This document shows positions 25,607-33,642 of a stretch of DNA of 64,000 nucleotides, in pieces. Positions within the stretch are counted from its first letter, which is position 1. The number at the start of each line of letters is the position of its first letter. The notes below the pieces were generated by a model that saw nothing but the letters and a program-made list of their open reading frames with translations, ran no database searches and had not been told where the DNA came from. The stretch is from NCBI RefSeq assembly GCF_019308285.1, contig NZ_WWEM01000019.1, positions 62,001 through 126,000 of the forward strand. The letters run 5' to 3'. This stretch comes from Flavobacterium quisquiliarum (GTDB taxonomy: Bacteria; Bacteroidota; Bacteroidia; Flavobacteriales; Flavobacteriaceae). Position numbers and translations under genes: made by a program.

Positions 25607-26506
25607 CTAATTATTTTTAATTTTTTCACGAAATTCAAGAGGAGCCATGTGCGTTCTTTTTTTAAAAAACGTGCTGAAGGATTGCGGATGTTCAAAACCT
25701 AGATCATAAGCAATTTCACTTACGGACAAAGTAGTTGCTGATAATTTCTCTTTGGCCTTGTTAGTTAGCTTTTCGTAAATATGCTCTTTAGTATTTCGGC
25801 CAGTATGAATTTTAAGGAAATCGCTGAGATAATTGGGAGAAAGATTCAGGGCTTCGGCAATTAAACTGACGCTTAACAGACTTTTTTCTACCGTTTCGTT
25901 ATTGTAATAATCATTGATAAATCTTTCAAATTTTGTAAGCAGTGTATGACTGTTGTTTTTTCGCGTTAGAAATTGTCTTTCGTAGAATCTGCTTGAATAA
26001 TTTAGAAGTAAATCAATCTGTGATAGGATGATTTCCTGAGTATGACGGTCAATATGCTGACATTCTTTATCAATTCTATCCATAATTTCGATGAGATATT
26101 TTTCTTCCTGTTCAGATAAATGCAAGGCTTCATTTACGGCATAAGAGAAAAAACCAAAATCAAAGATTCTCTCTGCCAACGGATGTTTTAAAAGAAAATC
26201 TTCATGAAATATCAACAAATAACCTGCTCCGCATTCCATAGTATGAAAATCCAGATACTGTACCTGATTGGGTGCAGTAAAACTGAGTACGCCTTTGTCA
26301 TAATCATAATGTCCCTGACCATACCTAATTTTCCCTTTCGCCTCTCTTTTTAAAGCGACACAATAAAATTTATTGACAAAACCTTTCCAAATTTCATCTT
26401 CCAGAAAAATACTTTCAGATAAATTAATTACACTCACCATTGGATGTTTAGGCTCTGGAAGCGAAAGTAAGCGGTGAAAAGCAGATACAGATGCAATCGT
26501 GTTCAT
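25607..26506 (-). CDS. AraC-family regulator
   Basis: The product has 299 residues: an N-terminal cupin-like sensing domain and a C-terminal double helix-turn-helix (ALNLSPNYLSDFLKIHTG, then SEIAYDLGFEHPQSFSTFFKKRT). This is the type seen upstream or downstream of aldo/keto reductases. It follows the aldo/keto reductase gene on the same strand after 17 bp, forming a two-gene operon, so it probably controls that enzyme. Confidence 0.9.
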   Translation of the reverse strand: MNTIASVSAFHRLLSLPEPKHPMVSVINLSESIFLEDEIWKGFVNKFYCVALKREAKGKIRYGQGHYDYDKGVLSFTAPNQVQYLDFHTMECGAGYLLIFHEDFLLKHPLAERIFDFGFFSYAVNEALHLSEQEEKYLIEIMDRIDKECQHIDRHTQEIILSQIDLLLNYSSRFYERQFLTRKNNSHTLLTKFERFINDYYNNETVEKSLLSVSLIAEALNLSPNYLSDFLKIHTGRNTKEHIYEKLTNKAKEKLSATTLSVSEIAYDLGFEHPQSFSTFFKKRTHMAPLEFREKIKNN

Positions 26507-26523
26507 AACAGCGTATTTTTTCG

Positions 26524-27519
26524 TTAGTCTAATAACCCCATACTGAATTCATCATATGGAGCTCCGGTATCTGTGCCTAAAGGTACAATACTTTCCAGTT
26601 TTAAAAGTTCATTTTGGCTCAATTCTATGTTTACGGAGGCGATGTTCTGTTCCAGATATTTTCTGCGTTTAGTTCCTGGAATAGGTACAATTCCTTTGCT
26701 GATAATCCATGCCAAAGCAAGTTGGGAAGAAGTTACATTTTTTTCTTCAGCCATTATTTCAATTGCTTTTACTAGATCAATATTTTTATGGAAATAATTT
26801 TCCTGAAAACGTGGAATGGCTCTGCGGAAATCATTTTCTGGAAGATCATCAATAGAGCGGATTTGCCCTGATAAAAAACCACGTCCTAGCGGAGAATAGG
26901 CCACGAAACCAATTCCTAGTTCTTCCAATGTTTTCAGTACGCCTCTTTCTTCAACAGTCCTTTCAAATAGGGAATATTCGCTTTGAACAGCTGTGATTGG
27001 ATGAACGAGGTGCGCTTTTTTAATAGTTTCAGAAGATACTTCCGAAAGTCCGATATATTTCACTTTGCCTTCTTTCACAAGATCGCTCATAGCATCAACC
27101 GTTTCTTCGATAGGGGTATTTTTGTCCAGACGGTGCATATAGTAAAGATCAATGTAATCGGTATTCAGGTTTTTTAGCGAACGATCTACCGCTTTTTTAA
27201 TATATTTTTTACTTCCGTTTATAGCCCAAGTTACTTTTCCACTGTCGTCGATTTCCCAGCCAAATTTTGTAGCCAGAATATATTTATCGCGTTCTTTCCC
27301 GATAGCTTTTGCTATAAGCTGTTCGTTTTTTAGAGGGCCGTATAAATCTGCAGTATCCAGAAAATTACCACCGAGTTCAAGCGAACGGTGAATGGTGTGG
27401 ATTGCTTCTTTTTCATCTGCTGGACCATACATATTTCCTTCTTCAAAACCCGTCATTCCCATACATCCTAAACCTATTGGAGGAATAATTAATCCCTGAT
27501 TGCCTAATTTAATCTGTTT
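26524..27519 (-). CDS. Aldo/keto reductase
   Basis: The product has 331 residues starting MKQIKLGNQG; an in-frame ATG 8 codons upstream (27543) is less likely because AGAAAAG sits before the chosen ATG. The (beta/alpha)8 barrel has the catalytic tetrad Asp and Tyr in NFLDTADLYG, Lys in LATKFG and His in YYMHRLD. The NADP site KRRKYLEQNIAS is near the end. It reduces aldehydes or ketones with NADPH. It forms an operon with the AraC regulator that follows. Confidence 0.9.
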   Translation of the reverse strand, partial: KQIKLGNQGLIIPPIGLGCMGMTGFEEGNMYGPADEKEAIHTIHRSLELGGNFLDTADLYGPLKNEQLIAKAIGKERDKYILATKFGWEIDDSGKVTWAINGSKKYIKKAVDRSLKNLNTDYIDLYYMHRLDKNTPIEETVDAMSDLVKEGKVKYIGLSEVSSETIKKAHLVHPITAVQSEYSLFERTVEERGVLKTLEELGIGFVAYSPLGRGFLSGQIRSIDDLPENDFRRAIPRFQENYFHKNIDLVKAIEIMAEEKNVTSSQLALAWIISKGIVPIPGTKRRKYLEQNIASVNIELSQNELLKLESIVPLGTDTGAPYDEFSMGLLD

Positions 27520-27703
27520 CATCTTTTCTAATTTTTGTTGCATACAAATTTCGAAAGAAAGGAAATGAGAAGAGGTTTGCAGATTACGGTAAGTTGTATT
27601 CGAATTACTGATTCGAAATTATTTCTAATGGATTAATTAAGATGGTTCAGGAAGTTGAAATGACCTCAGTTATAATAATTATGAATTGATAGCCACATTT
27701 ACT

Positions 27704-28582
27704 TTAAGATGCGCCTTTATTAAAACCAATTGTATCTCTGTAAGACTGAGGTGATATATCTGTCTTGCCTTTAAAAACTCTGCTGAAATAATATTCATCA
27801 TCATAACCGAGTTCATAGGCAATTTCTTTCACGGTTTTATCGGTGAGATATAATTCTCTTTTTGCTTCAACAATAATCCTTTCGGTTATCAAATCGGAAA
27901 GTGTCATATTGAAATGATTCTTTACAGCTCTTGCCAGTACAACTGGTGTTACATGCAGCATATCGGCATATTCGCTGGCAGAATGTTTTGTCTTGAAATT
28001 ATCTTCAATGGCATTTCTTAAATTCTGAATGATAAAAAGCTGCTTGTCATTGCCATTTATTTCTTTGATAGACTGTTGTTCCAGCTTTATTCGGGTTGCA
28101 AAAACTAGAAATATTTTCAGGTAAGAGACCAAAACTTCGTCTTTTCGTAAAGCTTCCATTTTCAATTCATTCACAATCTCTCTGACAATATTCAACAATG
28201 TCTGTTTGCTATTTTGATCTAAAAGAATAAAAGGCTGTTGATAGACATTATTAAATAAAATTCCATTAGCCGCAATTTCTTTATGATGCCGGTATATGCA
28301 AAAGAAATCATGATGAAACTGAATAGCGATACCTGTGAGAAATCCTTCTGAAGCCAGCATAAAAGGCTGATAAGGATAAAAAGCAAATAAGGTATTTTCT
28401 TTAAACGAATATTCTGAGAGGTCAACTTTGGCTAATCCTTCTCCAGCAGTGATGATTATTATAGTAAAAAAATTATTTCGCTGAATGTGATCAAAATAAC
28501 TGCCGTTATCAAACTCAAAAACTTTGAATGATAAGTTGCCGTTTAGCTGGTTAACAAGTGTATATACGGATTGAGATAACAT
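27704..28582 (-). CDS. AraC-family regulator
   Basis: The product has 292 residues with an N-terminal cupin-like domain and a C-terminal HTH pair (ASEYADMLHVTPVVLARAVK; VKEIAYELGYDDEYYFSRVFKGKT). It lies 7 bp after the nucleoside deaminase gene and is probably co-transcribed with it. The target may be that operon or the neighbouring aldo/keto reductase operon. Confidence 0.9.
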   Translation of the reverse strand: MLSQSVYTLVNQLNGNLSFKVFEFDNGSYFDHIQRNNFFTIIIITAGEGLAKVDLSEYSFKENTLFAFYPYQPFMLASEGFLTGIAIQFHHDFFCIYRHHKEIAANGILFNNVYQQPFILLDQNSKQTLLNIVREIVNELKMEALRKDEVLVSYLKIFLVFATRIKLEQQSIKEINGNDKQLFIIQNLRNAIEDNFKTKHSASEYADMLHVTPVVLARAVKNHFNMTLSDLITERIIVEAKRELYLTDKTVKEIAYELGYDDEYYFSRVFKGKTDISPQSYRDTIGFNKGAS

Positions 28583-28589
28583 AGAAAAC

Positions 28590-29057
28590 TTATCTTTTGT
28601 TTAAAAAATCTAAAAACTGTGCATTGAGTTCGTCACATTTATCTACGCATACATCACCAGTTACTTTGGGTTTATTTCCCCATTTCGGCACATCTTCTGT
28701 TTCTAAAATATTGAACTTTGATGTACAACCACCGATATAGGGAACAGACGTACCATAAATAATTTTATGTATTTTATGATGTCGAATCATATACGAACAC
28801 ATAATGCAAGGTTCGTGAGTGGTGTACATAGATGCTAGATGCAATTTATCGGCATATCCATTTTTTATGGCATTTTTAATAGATAATATTTCTGCATGAT
28901 TGGTAATATCGCCTGTTGATCTTCCAGATTCGATGCCTGTGCCAATTATTTTTCCATCTAGTACAATCAAGGCACCAACTGGCGGATTACCGGCTTTTAA
29001 AGCACTTTTGGCCAGATTCAGACATTGATTCATATAATATTCAAAATCTTCCTGCAT
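28590..29057 (-). CDS. Cytidine/deoxycytidylate-type nucleoside deaminase
   Basis: The product has 155 residues. The zinc site is complete: HAE in ITNHAEILSI and PCxxC in EPCIMCSYM. The general fold matches guanine/cytosine-type or TadA-like deaminases (GNPPVGALIVLDG). It acts on a free base, nucleoside or small aminohydrolase substrate in the cytoplasm; TadA itself is longer-conserved in tRNA-binding residues that I do not see clearly. It is followed by the AraC gene with a 7-bp gap, which ties its expression to that regulator. Confidence 0.88.
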   Translation of the reverse strand: MQEDFEYYMNQCLNLAKSALKAGNPPVGALIVLDGKIIGTGIESGRSTGDITNHAEILSIKNAIKNGYADKLHLASMYTTHEPCIMCSYMIRHHKIHKIIYGTSVPYIGGCTSKFNILETEDVPKWGNKPKVTGDVCVDKCDELNAQFLDFLNKR

Positions 29058-29166
29058 AATTTATTACTTAAATATTAATTCATGGAATTATCCAGCTATG
29101 CTAAATTACTCAAAAAAGTAACGGCTTTTGTTACTCTTCTTATTCCATCAAATACTTAGAATTGTT

Positions 29167-29196
29167 AAAAACTGCTCTCTAATGGAAAAGAGAGCA
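29167..29196 (-). terminator. Rho-independent terminator after DsrE-like gene
   Basis: CTGCTCTCT pairs with AGAGAGCAG across a 7-base loop, and on the minus strand it is followed by five T. Confidence 0.8.
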
Positions 29197-29210
29197 GCTA
29201 GAAGGTTGGT

Positions 29211-29576
29211 TTAAAAAATTAAAATATCGTAACCTTCTTTTTTAAGATTAACAAAACTTGGAAGACCAGGAGTCCCAGGTACTTCGTTGTCATTTAATAA
29301 TTCATATCCAGATACTTCAGTACCAAATACGGCAACACATCCTTTAGAAAGGCCGTGAACATGATCTTTTACTTCTTTATAAAGAGCATTAACCGGATGT
29401 TCTGGTTTTTCAAGATGTTCCGGCCATCTGATACCAGCGCCCTGAAAAATAATTTTTACGTCTTCACCTTCGTGTTTGAATTCATAAGCTGATGCTAAAG
29501 CATTGAATACACGTCCTAAAGCTTCTTCTGAACCTGCTTTTGGATCAGAAAGAATAATAATTGCTGTTTTTTTCAT
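29211..29576 (-). CDS. DsrE/DsrF-like small protein
   Basis: The 121-residue product has a DsrE-type flavodoxin-like fold (MKKTAIIILSDPKAGSEEALGR; then DVKIIFQGAGIRWPE; KGCVAVFGTEVSGYELL). One Cys sits in SKGCVAVFG at the position where DsrE/TusD relatives carry a reactive cysteine. Such proteins handle sulfane sulfur or redox signals. It is divergent from an old-yellow-enzyme gene; the gap holds a 16-bp inverted repeat that could be a shared operator. Confidence 0.85.
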   Translation of the reverse strand: MKKTAIIILSDPKAGSEEALGRVFNALASAYEFKHEGEDVKIIFQGAGIRWPEHLEKPEHPVNALYKEVKDHVHGLSKGCVAVFGTEVSGYELLNDNEVPGTPGLPSFVNLKKEGYDILIF

Positions 29577-29640
29577 TTTTAATAAATTTTATTAACAAGG
29601 CAAAGATCTAACAACAATGCCTGCTAAAGAATGGAGGAAA

Positions 29641-29717
29641 TTTACTTTATGATGGAGAATTTTTTCTCATCAAAAAAACTGAAGACATTGAGTTTAAAAC
29701 GTCCATTATAAAGTAAA
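29641..29717. promoter_or_regulatory. Inverted repeat in divergent DsrE/OYE gap
   Basis: TTTACTTTATGATGGA (29641-29656) and TCCATTATAAAGTAAA (29702-29717) match at 15 of 16 positions as an inverted repeat with a 45-bp spacer. The spacing would allow looping or binding by a dimer of dimers. It could also be remains of a mobile element; it has no coding content. Confidence 0.45.
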
Positions 29718-29804
29718 AATCATCCATTTTTCAAGAATGATTATAGGGGCAATTTTGCATTCAAATAATAATTCAAATAAGTACAACTTTAAAAAATAAA
29801 CAAT

Positions 29805-30893
29805 ATGTCTGTTTCTGATTTATTTAAACCCCTTACATTGCTGCATGGTCCAGCAATGAGAAATCGTTTTATGCTGGCACCTTTAACCAGCCAGCAAAGT
29901 GATTTTGACGGCACGGCTTCTGAATACGATCAATATTGGATGGAACAGCTAGCTCAAGGCGGATACGGATTAATTCAAACCAGTGCGTCGACTGTAGAAG
30001 CAGGAGGTATAGCATTTGAAAGGCAGTTAGGTATTCATAGTGATGATCATTTGCCGGGATTGGCAAAAATAGCATCAGCTATTCGTGAAGGCGGAGGATT
30101 GTCGGCAGTGCAGCTTCATCATGCAGGACATCGCGCTAAACCATCGATTGGAGGAATACCAGCTCCAGCATCAGGTAAAACATTAGAAGGAATAAAAGCA
30201 ATCACAACAGAAGAAGTAGAACGAATCCGAGACAGTTTTATTACAGCTGCCAAAAGGGCTCAGCAGGCAGGTTTTGACGGAATTTCTGTTCACGGAGCTT
30301 TCGGATGGATTCTTTCTGAATTTATGTCACCAAATTTAAACGATCGTACCGATAAATATGGTGGAAATTTAGAAAATCGAGCCCGTTTTACTCTTGAAGT
30401 TATTGAAGGAATTCGTAAAGCCTGTGGTCCTAATTTCCAGATCGGATGGAGATTATCGATTGAGCGTTACGGACTGCTTTTGGAAGAATTGAGAGAAGTT
30501 ACCGCCGATATATTCGATCGTGAATTAATTGATTATTTAGATCTTGCTTTATGGGATTCGGCTCAAATAGTCCGCGATGGAACTTTTAAAGGAAAAACCA
30601 TGCTCAGCGTTTTTACCGAACTTCCGCGCAAAGGTGTGCGCTTGGGCGCTGCAGGAAAAATAATGAGTGCGCAGCGTGCGGGACAACTTCTGGATGAAGG
30701 CTGTGATTTTGTACTAATTGCTCGTGCAGCAATTCTTCAAAGAGATTTCCCGCTTCAGGTAAGAGCAAATCCAATGTATGAAAGTCCGCAATTGCCTGTA
30801 ATGGCAGATTATCTGAGACAAGGAGGATTAAGCGAGCGTTTTATCGAAACCATGCGTGGATGGCAGACTTTTATAAAAGCTGGTTCCATGTAA
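29805..30893 (+). CDS. NADH:flavin oxidoreductase, old yellow enzyme family
   Basis: The product has 362 residues and is an FMN-dependent TIM-barrel ene-reductase. Motifs include VQLHHAGHRAKP, and HGAFGWILSEFMSPNLNDRTD followed by YGGNLENRARF, which are the family signature. It reduces electrophilic alkenes or similar substrates with NAD(P)H. It is monocistronic with its own terminator. Its neighbours (DsrE protein, AKR, SDRs) point to an electrophile/redox stress function. Confidence 0.9.
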   Translation: MSVSDLFKPLTLLHGPAMRNRFMLAPLTSQQSDFDGTASEYDQYWMEQLAQGGYGLIQTSASTVEAGGIAFERQLGIHSDDHLPGLAKIASAIREGGGLSAVQLHHAGHRAKPSIGGIPAPASGKTLEGIKAITTEEVERIRDSFITAAKRAQQAGFDGISVHGAFGWILSEFMSPNLNDRTDKYGGNLENRARFTLEVIEGIRKACGPNFQIGWRLSIERYGLLLEELREVTADIFDRELIDYLDLALWDSAQIVRDGTFKGKTMLSVFTELPRKGVRLGAAGKIMSAQRAGQLLDEGCDFVLIARAAILQRDFPLQVRANPMYESPQLPVMADYLRQGGLSERFIETMRGWQTFIKAGSM

Positions 30894-30941
30894 AAAAATA
30901 TGACAAAATGAAATATTATCTCCCGTGATATGTTTTGTATT

Positions 30942-30979
30942 AAAAAAGCCTGTAATTCTATCTCTACAGGCTTTTTTTA
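30942..30979 (+). terminator. Rho-independent terminator after OYE gene
   Basis: AAAAAAGCCTGTA pairs with TACAGGCTTTTTT across a 10-base loop, with a T-tail. Confidence 0.85.
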
Positions 30980-31024
30980 TAAACTTGACTTGTTTACAAT
31001 CGAGCGATGAGTTTCTGTATTATT

Positions 31025-31097
31025 GTTCTCTTAACTTATATATTGAAAAAGTCACAATCAACGTTTGTTTAATTATCTATATATAAGTTAAGAGAAC
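31025..31097. repeat. Perfect 19-bp inverted repeat overlapping kinase 3' end
   Basis: GTTCTCTTAACTTATATAT (31025-31043) is perfectly complementary to 31079-31097, with a 35-bp loop. The right arm lies in the last codons of the P-loop kinase gene and the left arm is beyond its stop, so its mRNA would end in a long stem. There is no U-run. It may protect or process the mRNA end or be a mobile-element scar. Confidence 0.7.
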
Positions 31098-31629
31098 TGA
31101 TTTTTTGAAGAATAATTTCTATGCGTTCTTCAATTGTAGTATCACCTATTATTCTTAGGATTGGAAAATCTAAAGAGAGCAGCCACTCTTCATGAGATTG
31201 ACGAGTTCTGTTTGCAATTCCTGTATTTAGATCATAATCAGCGGACCATATTAAAAAATCTTCAAATTGCTTTATCCGTTGTGGATCAGTAAAGATTATG
31301 TCTCCATAACGTTCAAGCTCTCTTGCTTTTAGTCTTTCAATTCTAATATCGGCAGGAATCCATAAAAAAATTACGAGATCAAATGAAGGAAAAATAGCTT
31401 CTCCCCATTGAAAAATAGAACCTCCTAATACCCAGTTTTTAGAACTATTAAGATCACTTTTTATTTTAGAGTTCCTTTCTTCTGGGCTATTTCTTTGAGT
31501 GAAAGGAACTTCAGTATTTTTCCAAAAATAATCATCACTGTCAAAATAATCCAGATTTAGTTTTTGAGCTATTTCTTTCCCAGTTGTTGTTACTCCGCTT
31601 CCTGAAGCACCAAAAATGTGAATCTTCAT
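31069..31629 (-). CDS. P-loop kinase-like protein (adenylate/cytidylate-kinase superfamily)
   Basis: The product has 186 residues with a Walker A at the N-terminus (HIFGASGSGVTTTGKE; the usual GKS/T is replaced by GVTTT). Downstream come DSDDYFWKNTE (NMP-binding-like) and RIERLKARELERYG (lid-like Arg). It resembles small putative nucleotide kinases of the AAA/adenylate kinase superfamily with unknown substrate. The last codons contribute to a 19-bp inverted repeat. It is transcribed toward the OYE gene, convergent with it. Confidence 0.8.
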   Translation of the reverse strand: MKIHIFGASGSGVTTTGKEIAQKLNLDYFDSDDYFWKNTEVPFTQRNSPEERNSKIKSDLNSSKNWVLGGSIFQWGEAIFPSFDLVIFLWIPADIRIERLKARELERYGDIIFTDPQRIKQFEDFLIWSADYDLNTGIANRTRQSHEEWLLSLDFPILRIIGDTTIEERIEIILQKISSLNLYIDN

Positions 31630-31697
31630 TTGTTTCGCTTTTATAAATTACAAAAATAAAACATTTGCGAGTTTCTTATATTATAAGGTTGTTTAAT

Positions 31698-31735
31698 AAA
31701 AAAAGCCTGTAAACAAAGAGTTTACAGGCTTTTTT
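31698..31735 (-). terminator. Terminator of tmRNA transcript
   Basis: AAAAAAGCCTGTAAA pairs with TTTACAGGCTTTTTT; it is just 3' of the tmRNA on the minus strand and precedes the kinase gene. Confidence 0.85.
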
Positions 31736-31736
31736 G

Positions 31737-32131
31737 TGGAGTCGCCGGGAATCGAACCCGGGTCCAAACAAGCAACTAAAGAGCTTTCTACACGCTTATT
31801 TCCTGATTGAATTTTCGATGTTGAGCTAGGCCAGAAACAACCACCCAACACTTATCTTCTTAAATTTCAAAATCCACCCGAAGCTCATGGATATCTAGGT
31901 TTATTTTTACGGTTCCCCTGAACGGAACGCCACAAACCAAGGCTTTCCAGGAGAATCCAGCTTCTCTACCTTGTAGAGACGTGGCGCAATCTTACTATGA
32001 TTCGGATTATGCAGCTAAAGCGTAATTATTTTCGCCGTGTAAAAGTTTGAGATCTTATATTTACGAGCAAGGTCTCAATGCTCGACGTGCTTACTGTTCA
32101 ATTCGACTTGCTGTCAAAACCAGTCGACCCC
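31737..32131 (-). ncRNA. ssrA: Transfer-messenger RNA (tmRNA)
   Basis: The RNA is 395 nt on the minus strand. The 5' end GGGGTCGACTGGTTTTGACAG pairs with the 3' end CGACTCC plus discriminator A; a 3' CCA is not encoded and must be added. The 3' T-arm GGTTCGATTCCC is tRNA-like. The resume ORF reads GGC GAA AAT AAT TAC GCT TTA GCT GCA TAA, that is GENNYALAA, a tag of the Bacteroidetes type. The RNA rescues stalled ribosomes with SmpB (not in the window). Confidence 0.97.
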
Positions 32132-32145
32132 AAAAAATAAGTCTG

Positions 32146-32153
32146 CAAATTTA
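32146..32153 (-). promoter_or_regulatory. -7 box of tmRNA promoter
   Basis: TAAATTTG on the minus strand matches TAnnTTTG, 14 bp upstream of the mature tmRNA 5' end, leaving room for a short trimmed leader. The -33 element is not clear. Confidence 0.5.
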
Positions 32154-32198
32154 GAGTATTTGAAATTACTTTCTGCTAAAATTTTCAGAAAAATTTTG

Positions 32199-33401
32199 TT
32201 ATTCCTCGTCTTTAAAATTAAAAGGATAATCTCCAAAGATTGGAGCCAGTTTACGAACCGCGTAAGTGTTTCTAGTCATCTTGTTCGAAAGTGCAATTAT
32301 CGTAACGCCTTCATTCATTAAAGTGATATAAGATGAAGTATTTCCGTGCCACCAGCCGTTATGAAAATAGAAATTCTGCCCTGTTTCCCAATTGATCATT
32401 CGGATTCCAAGACCGTAATTTTTGGTTCCTTTTCTTTCGTTGCTGTAACCCGTATAAACTTGTTTCAACAATTCTGGTTTTAAGAAATCTGGCGATTGTC
32501 TTGCACGGTCAAATTTTAAAAGATCTCTTGCGGTAGAAAAAACATTTTTATCACCATAAACATTGTCTAGATAATCAAAACCAATTTCTACACCATTACC
32601 TTTATAAGAAGGAACAATTTTTTTTCGGTCTTTATCATCGTCAAAAACATAAGTATTTTTCATTCCCAAAGGTTTGAAAATCATTTCAGACATGGCTTCT
32701 TTATAACTTAAACCAGTGATTTTTTCGATAATAAGAGCCAGCATCGCATAGTTGGTATTGCAATAGCTGAAACGTGTCCCAGTTCTAGATTCCAGTCCAA
32801 TATCTTTTGTCGCCAAAATATTCAAAATATCTTTATTCGTCAATTGGTTATGGCGATCCCAAATAGATTTATCTCTATCTGTAAAATAAGCATAATTACG
32901 CATTCCAGTACGATGGCTTAAAAGCATTCTAATTGTACATTCTTCGTATGGGAATGTTTTTAAAATAGTATTGACTTTTTGATCTAACTCAATTTTACCT
33001 GCATTAACCAGTTTTAAAATAGCCGTTGCTGTCAGGACTTTACTTACTGAAGCAATCTGTACAGGTGTTTCGGGTGTTATTTTAGTACCTTCATTTTTAT
33101 TAGCAAAACCATTATAGCGTTCAAAAAGTATCTGACCATTTTTGGCAACTAAGAAGCTCCCGTTCATGTTGTTATTAGGCCAGTTTTTATTGTAAAAGTG
33201 ATTTATTCTTCCAATAACCGAGTTTTTATAGGCTTGAGAAACTTTTGGTTCTGCGCCTAACGGCTTCATTTTGGGTAAGGTATCTTCGACTGTCTGAGTA
33301 GTATCTGTTGTTGTTTTTTTGTTTTGACCACATGAACTTAAAACTAGTACGGAGAAAAGTATTTGTGGTATCTTTGTTTTTTTAAGGAAAATCATTTGCA
33401 T
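32199..33401 (-). CDS. Serine hydrolase, class C beta-lactamase-like lipoprotein
   Basis: The product has 400 residues with lipobox LVLSSC near residue 24. The active-site motif SxxK is in IASVSKVLTATA and the YxN-type motif in FSYCNTNYAM; a final HGW-type motif (HNGWWHG) is the KTG-equivalent. It is a penicillin-binding/esterase family protein anchored in the envelope, acting on peptidoglycan peptides or an ester. Gene sits just upstream of the tmRNA in the same direction. Which in-frame ATG is used (33401 or 33395) is unclear. Confidence 0.87.
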   Translation of the reverse strand: MQMIFLKKTKIPQILFSVLVLSSCGQNKKTTTDTTQTVEDTLPKMKPLGAEPKVSQAYKNSVIGRINHFYNKNWPNNNMNGSFLVAKNGQILFERYNGFANKNEGTKITPETPVQIASVSKVLTATAILKLVNAGKIELDQKVNTILKTFPYEECTIRMLLSHRTGMRNYAYFTDRDKSIWDRHNQLTNKDILNILATKDIGLESRTGTRFSYCNTNYAMLALIIEKITGLSYKEAMSEMIFKPLGMKNTYVFDDDKDRKKIVPSYKGNGVEIGFDYLDNVYGDKNVFSTARDLLKFDRARQSPDFLKPELLKQVYTGYSNERKGTKNYGLGIRMINWETGQNFYFHNGWWHGNTSSYITLMNEGVTIIALSNKMTRNTYAVRKLAPIFGDYPFNFKDEE

Positions 33402-33581
33402 CGTTCTTTAAAAACAAATATATCGAATTCAATTTTGTTGTTTTCTCAATTCTGAGGCTTTAATTTGTGTTTTTTAACTTTTTTTTAAGAATCATAAAAT
33501 ACAGTTGTTTGTTTTTCAGCTTTTAACGGTTTTAAAACATTTTAAACAGAATTTTAAAAACAAAATTTTAACTAAATTTGT

Positions 33582-33589
33582 TATATTTG
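33582..33589 (+). promoter_or_regulatory. -7 box before dehydrogenase gene
   Basis: TATATTTG matches TAnnTTTG, 53 bp before the ATG at 33643; a second box TAAATTTG lies at 33573-33580. No clear -33 element is seen. Confidence 0.4.
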
Positions 33590-33642
33590 AAACAAATACG
33601 TTGTAAAAAGTTATATTATTAAATACCTAAAATCAGTTTTAA

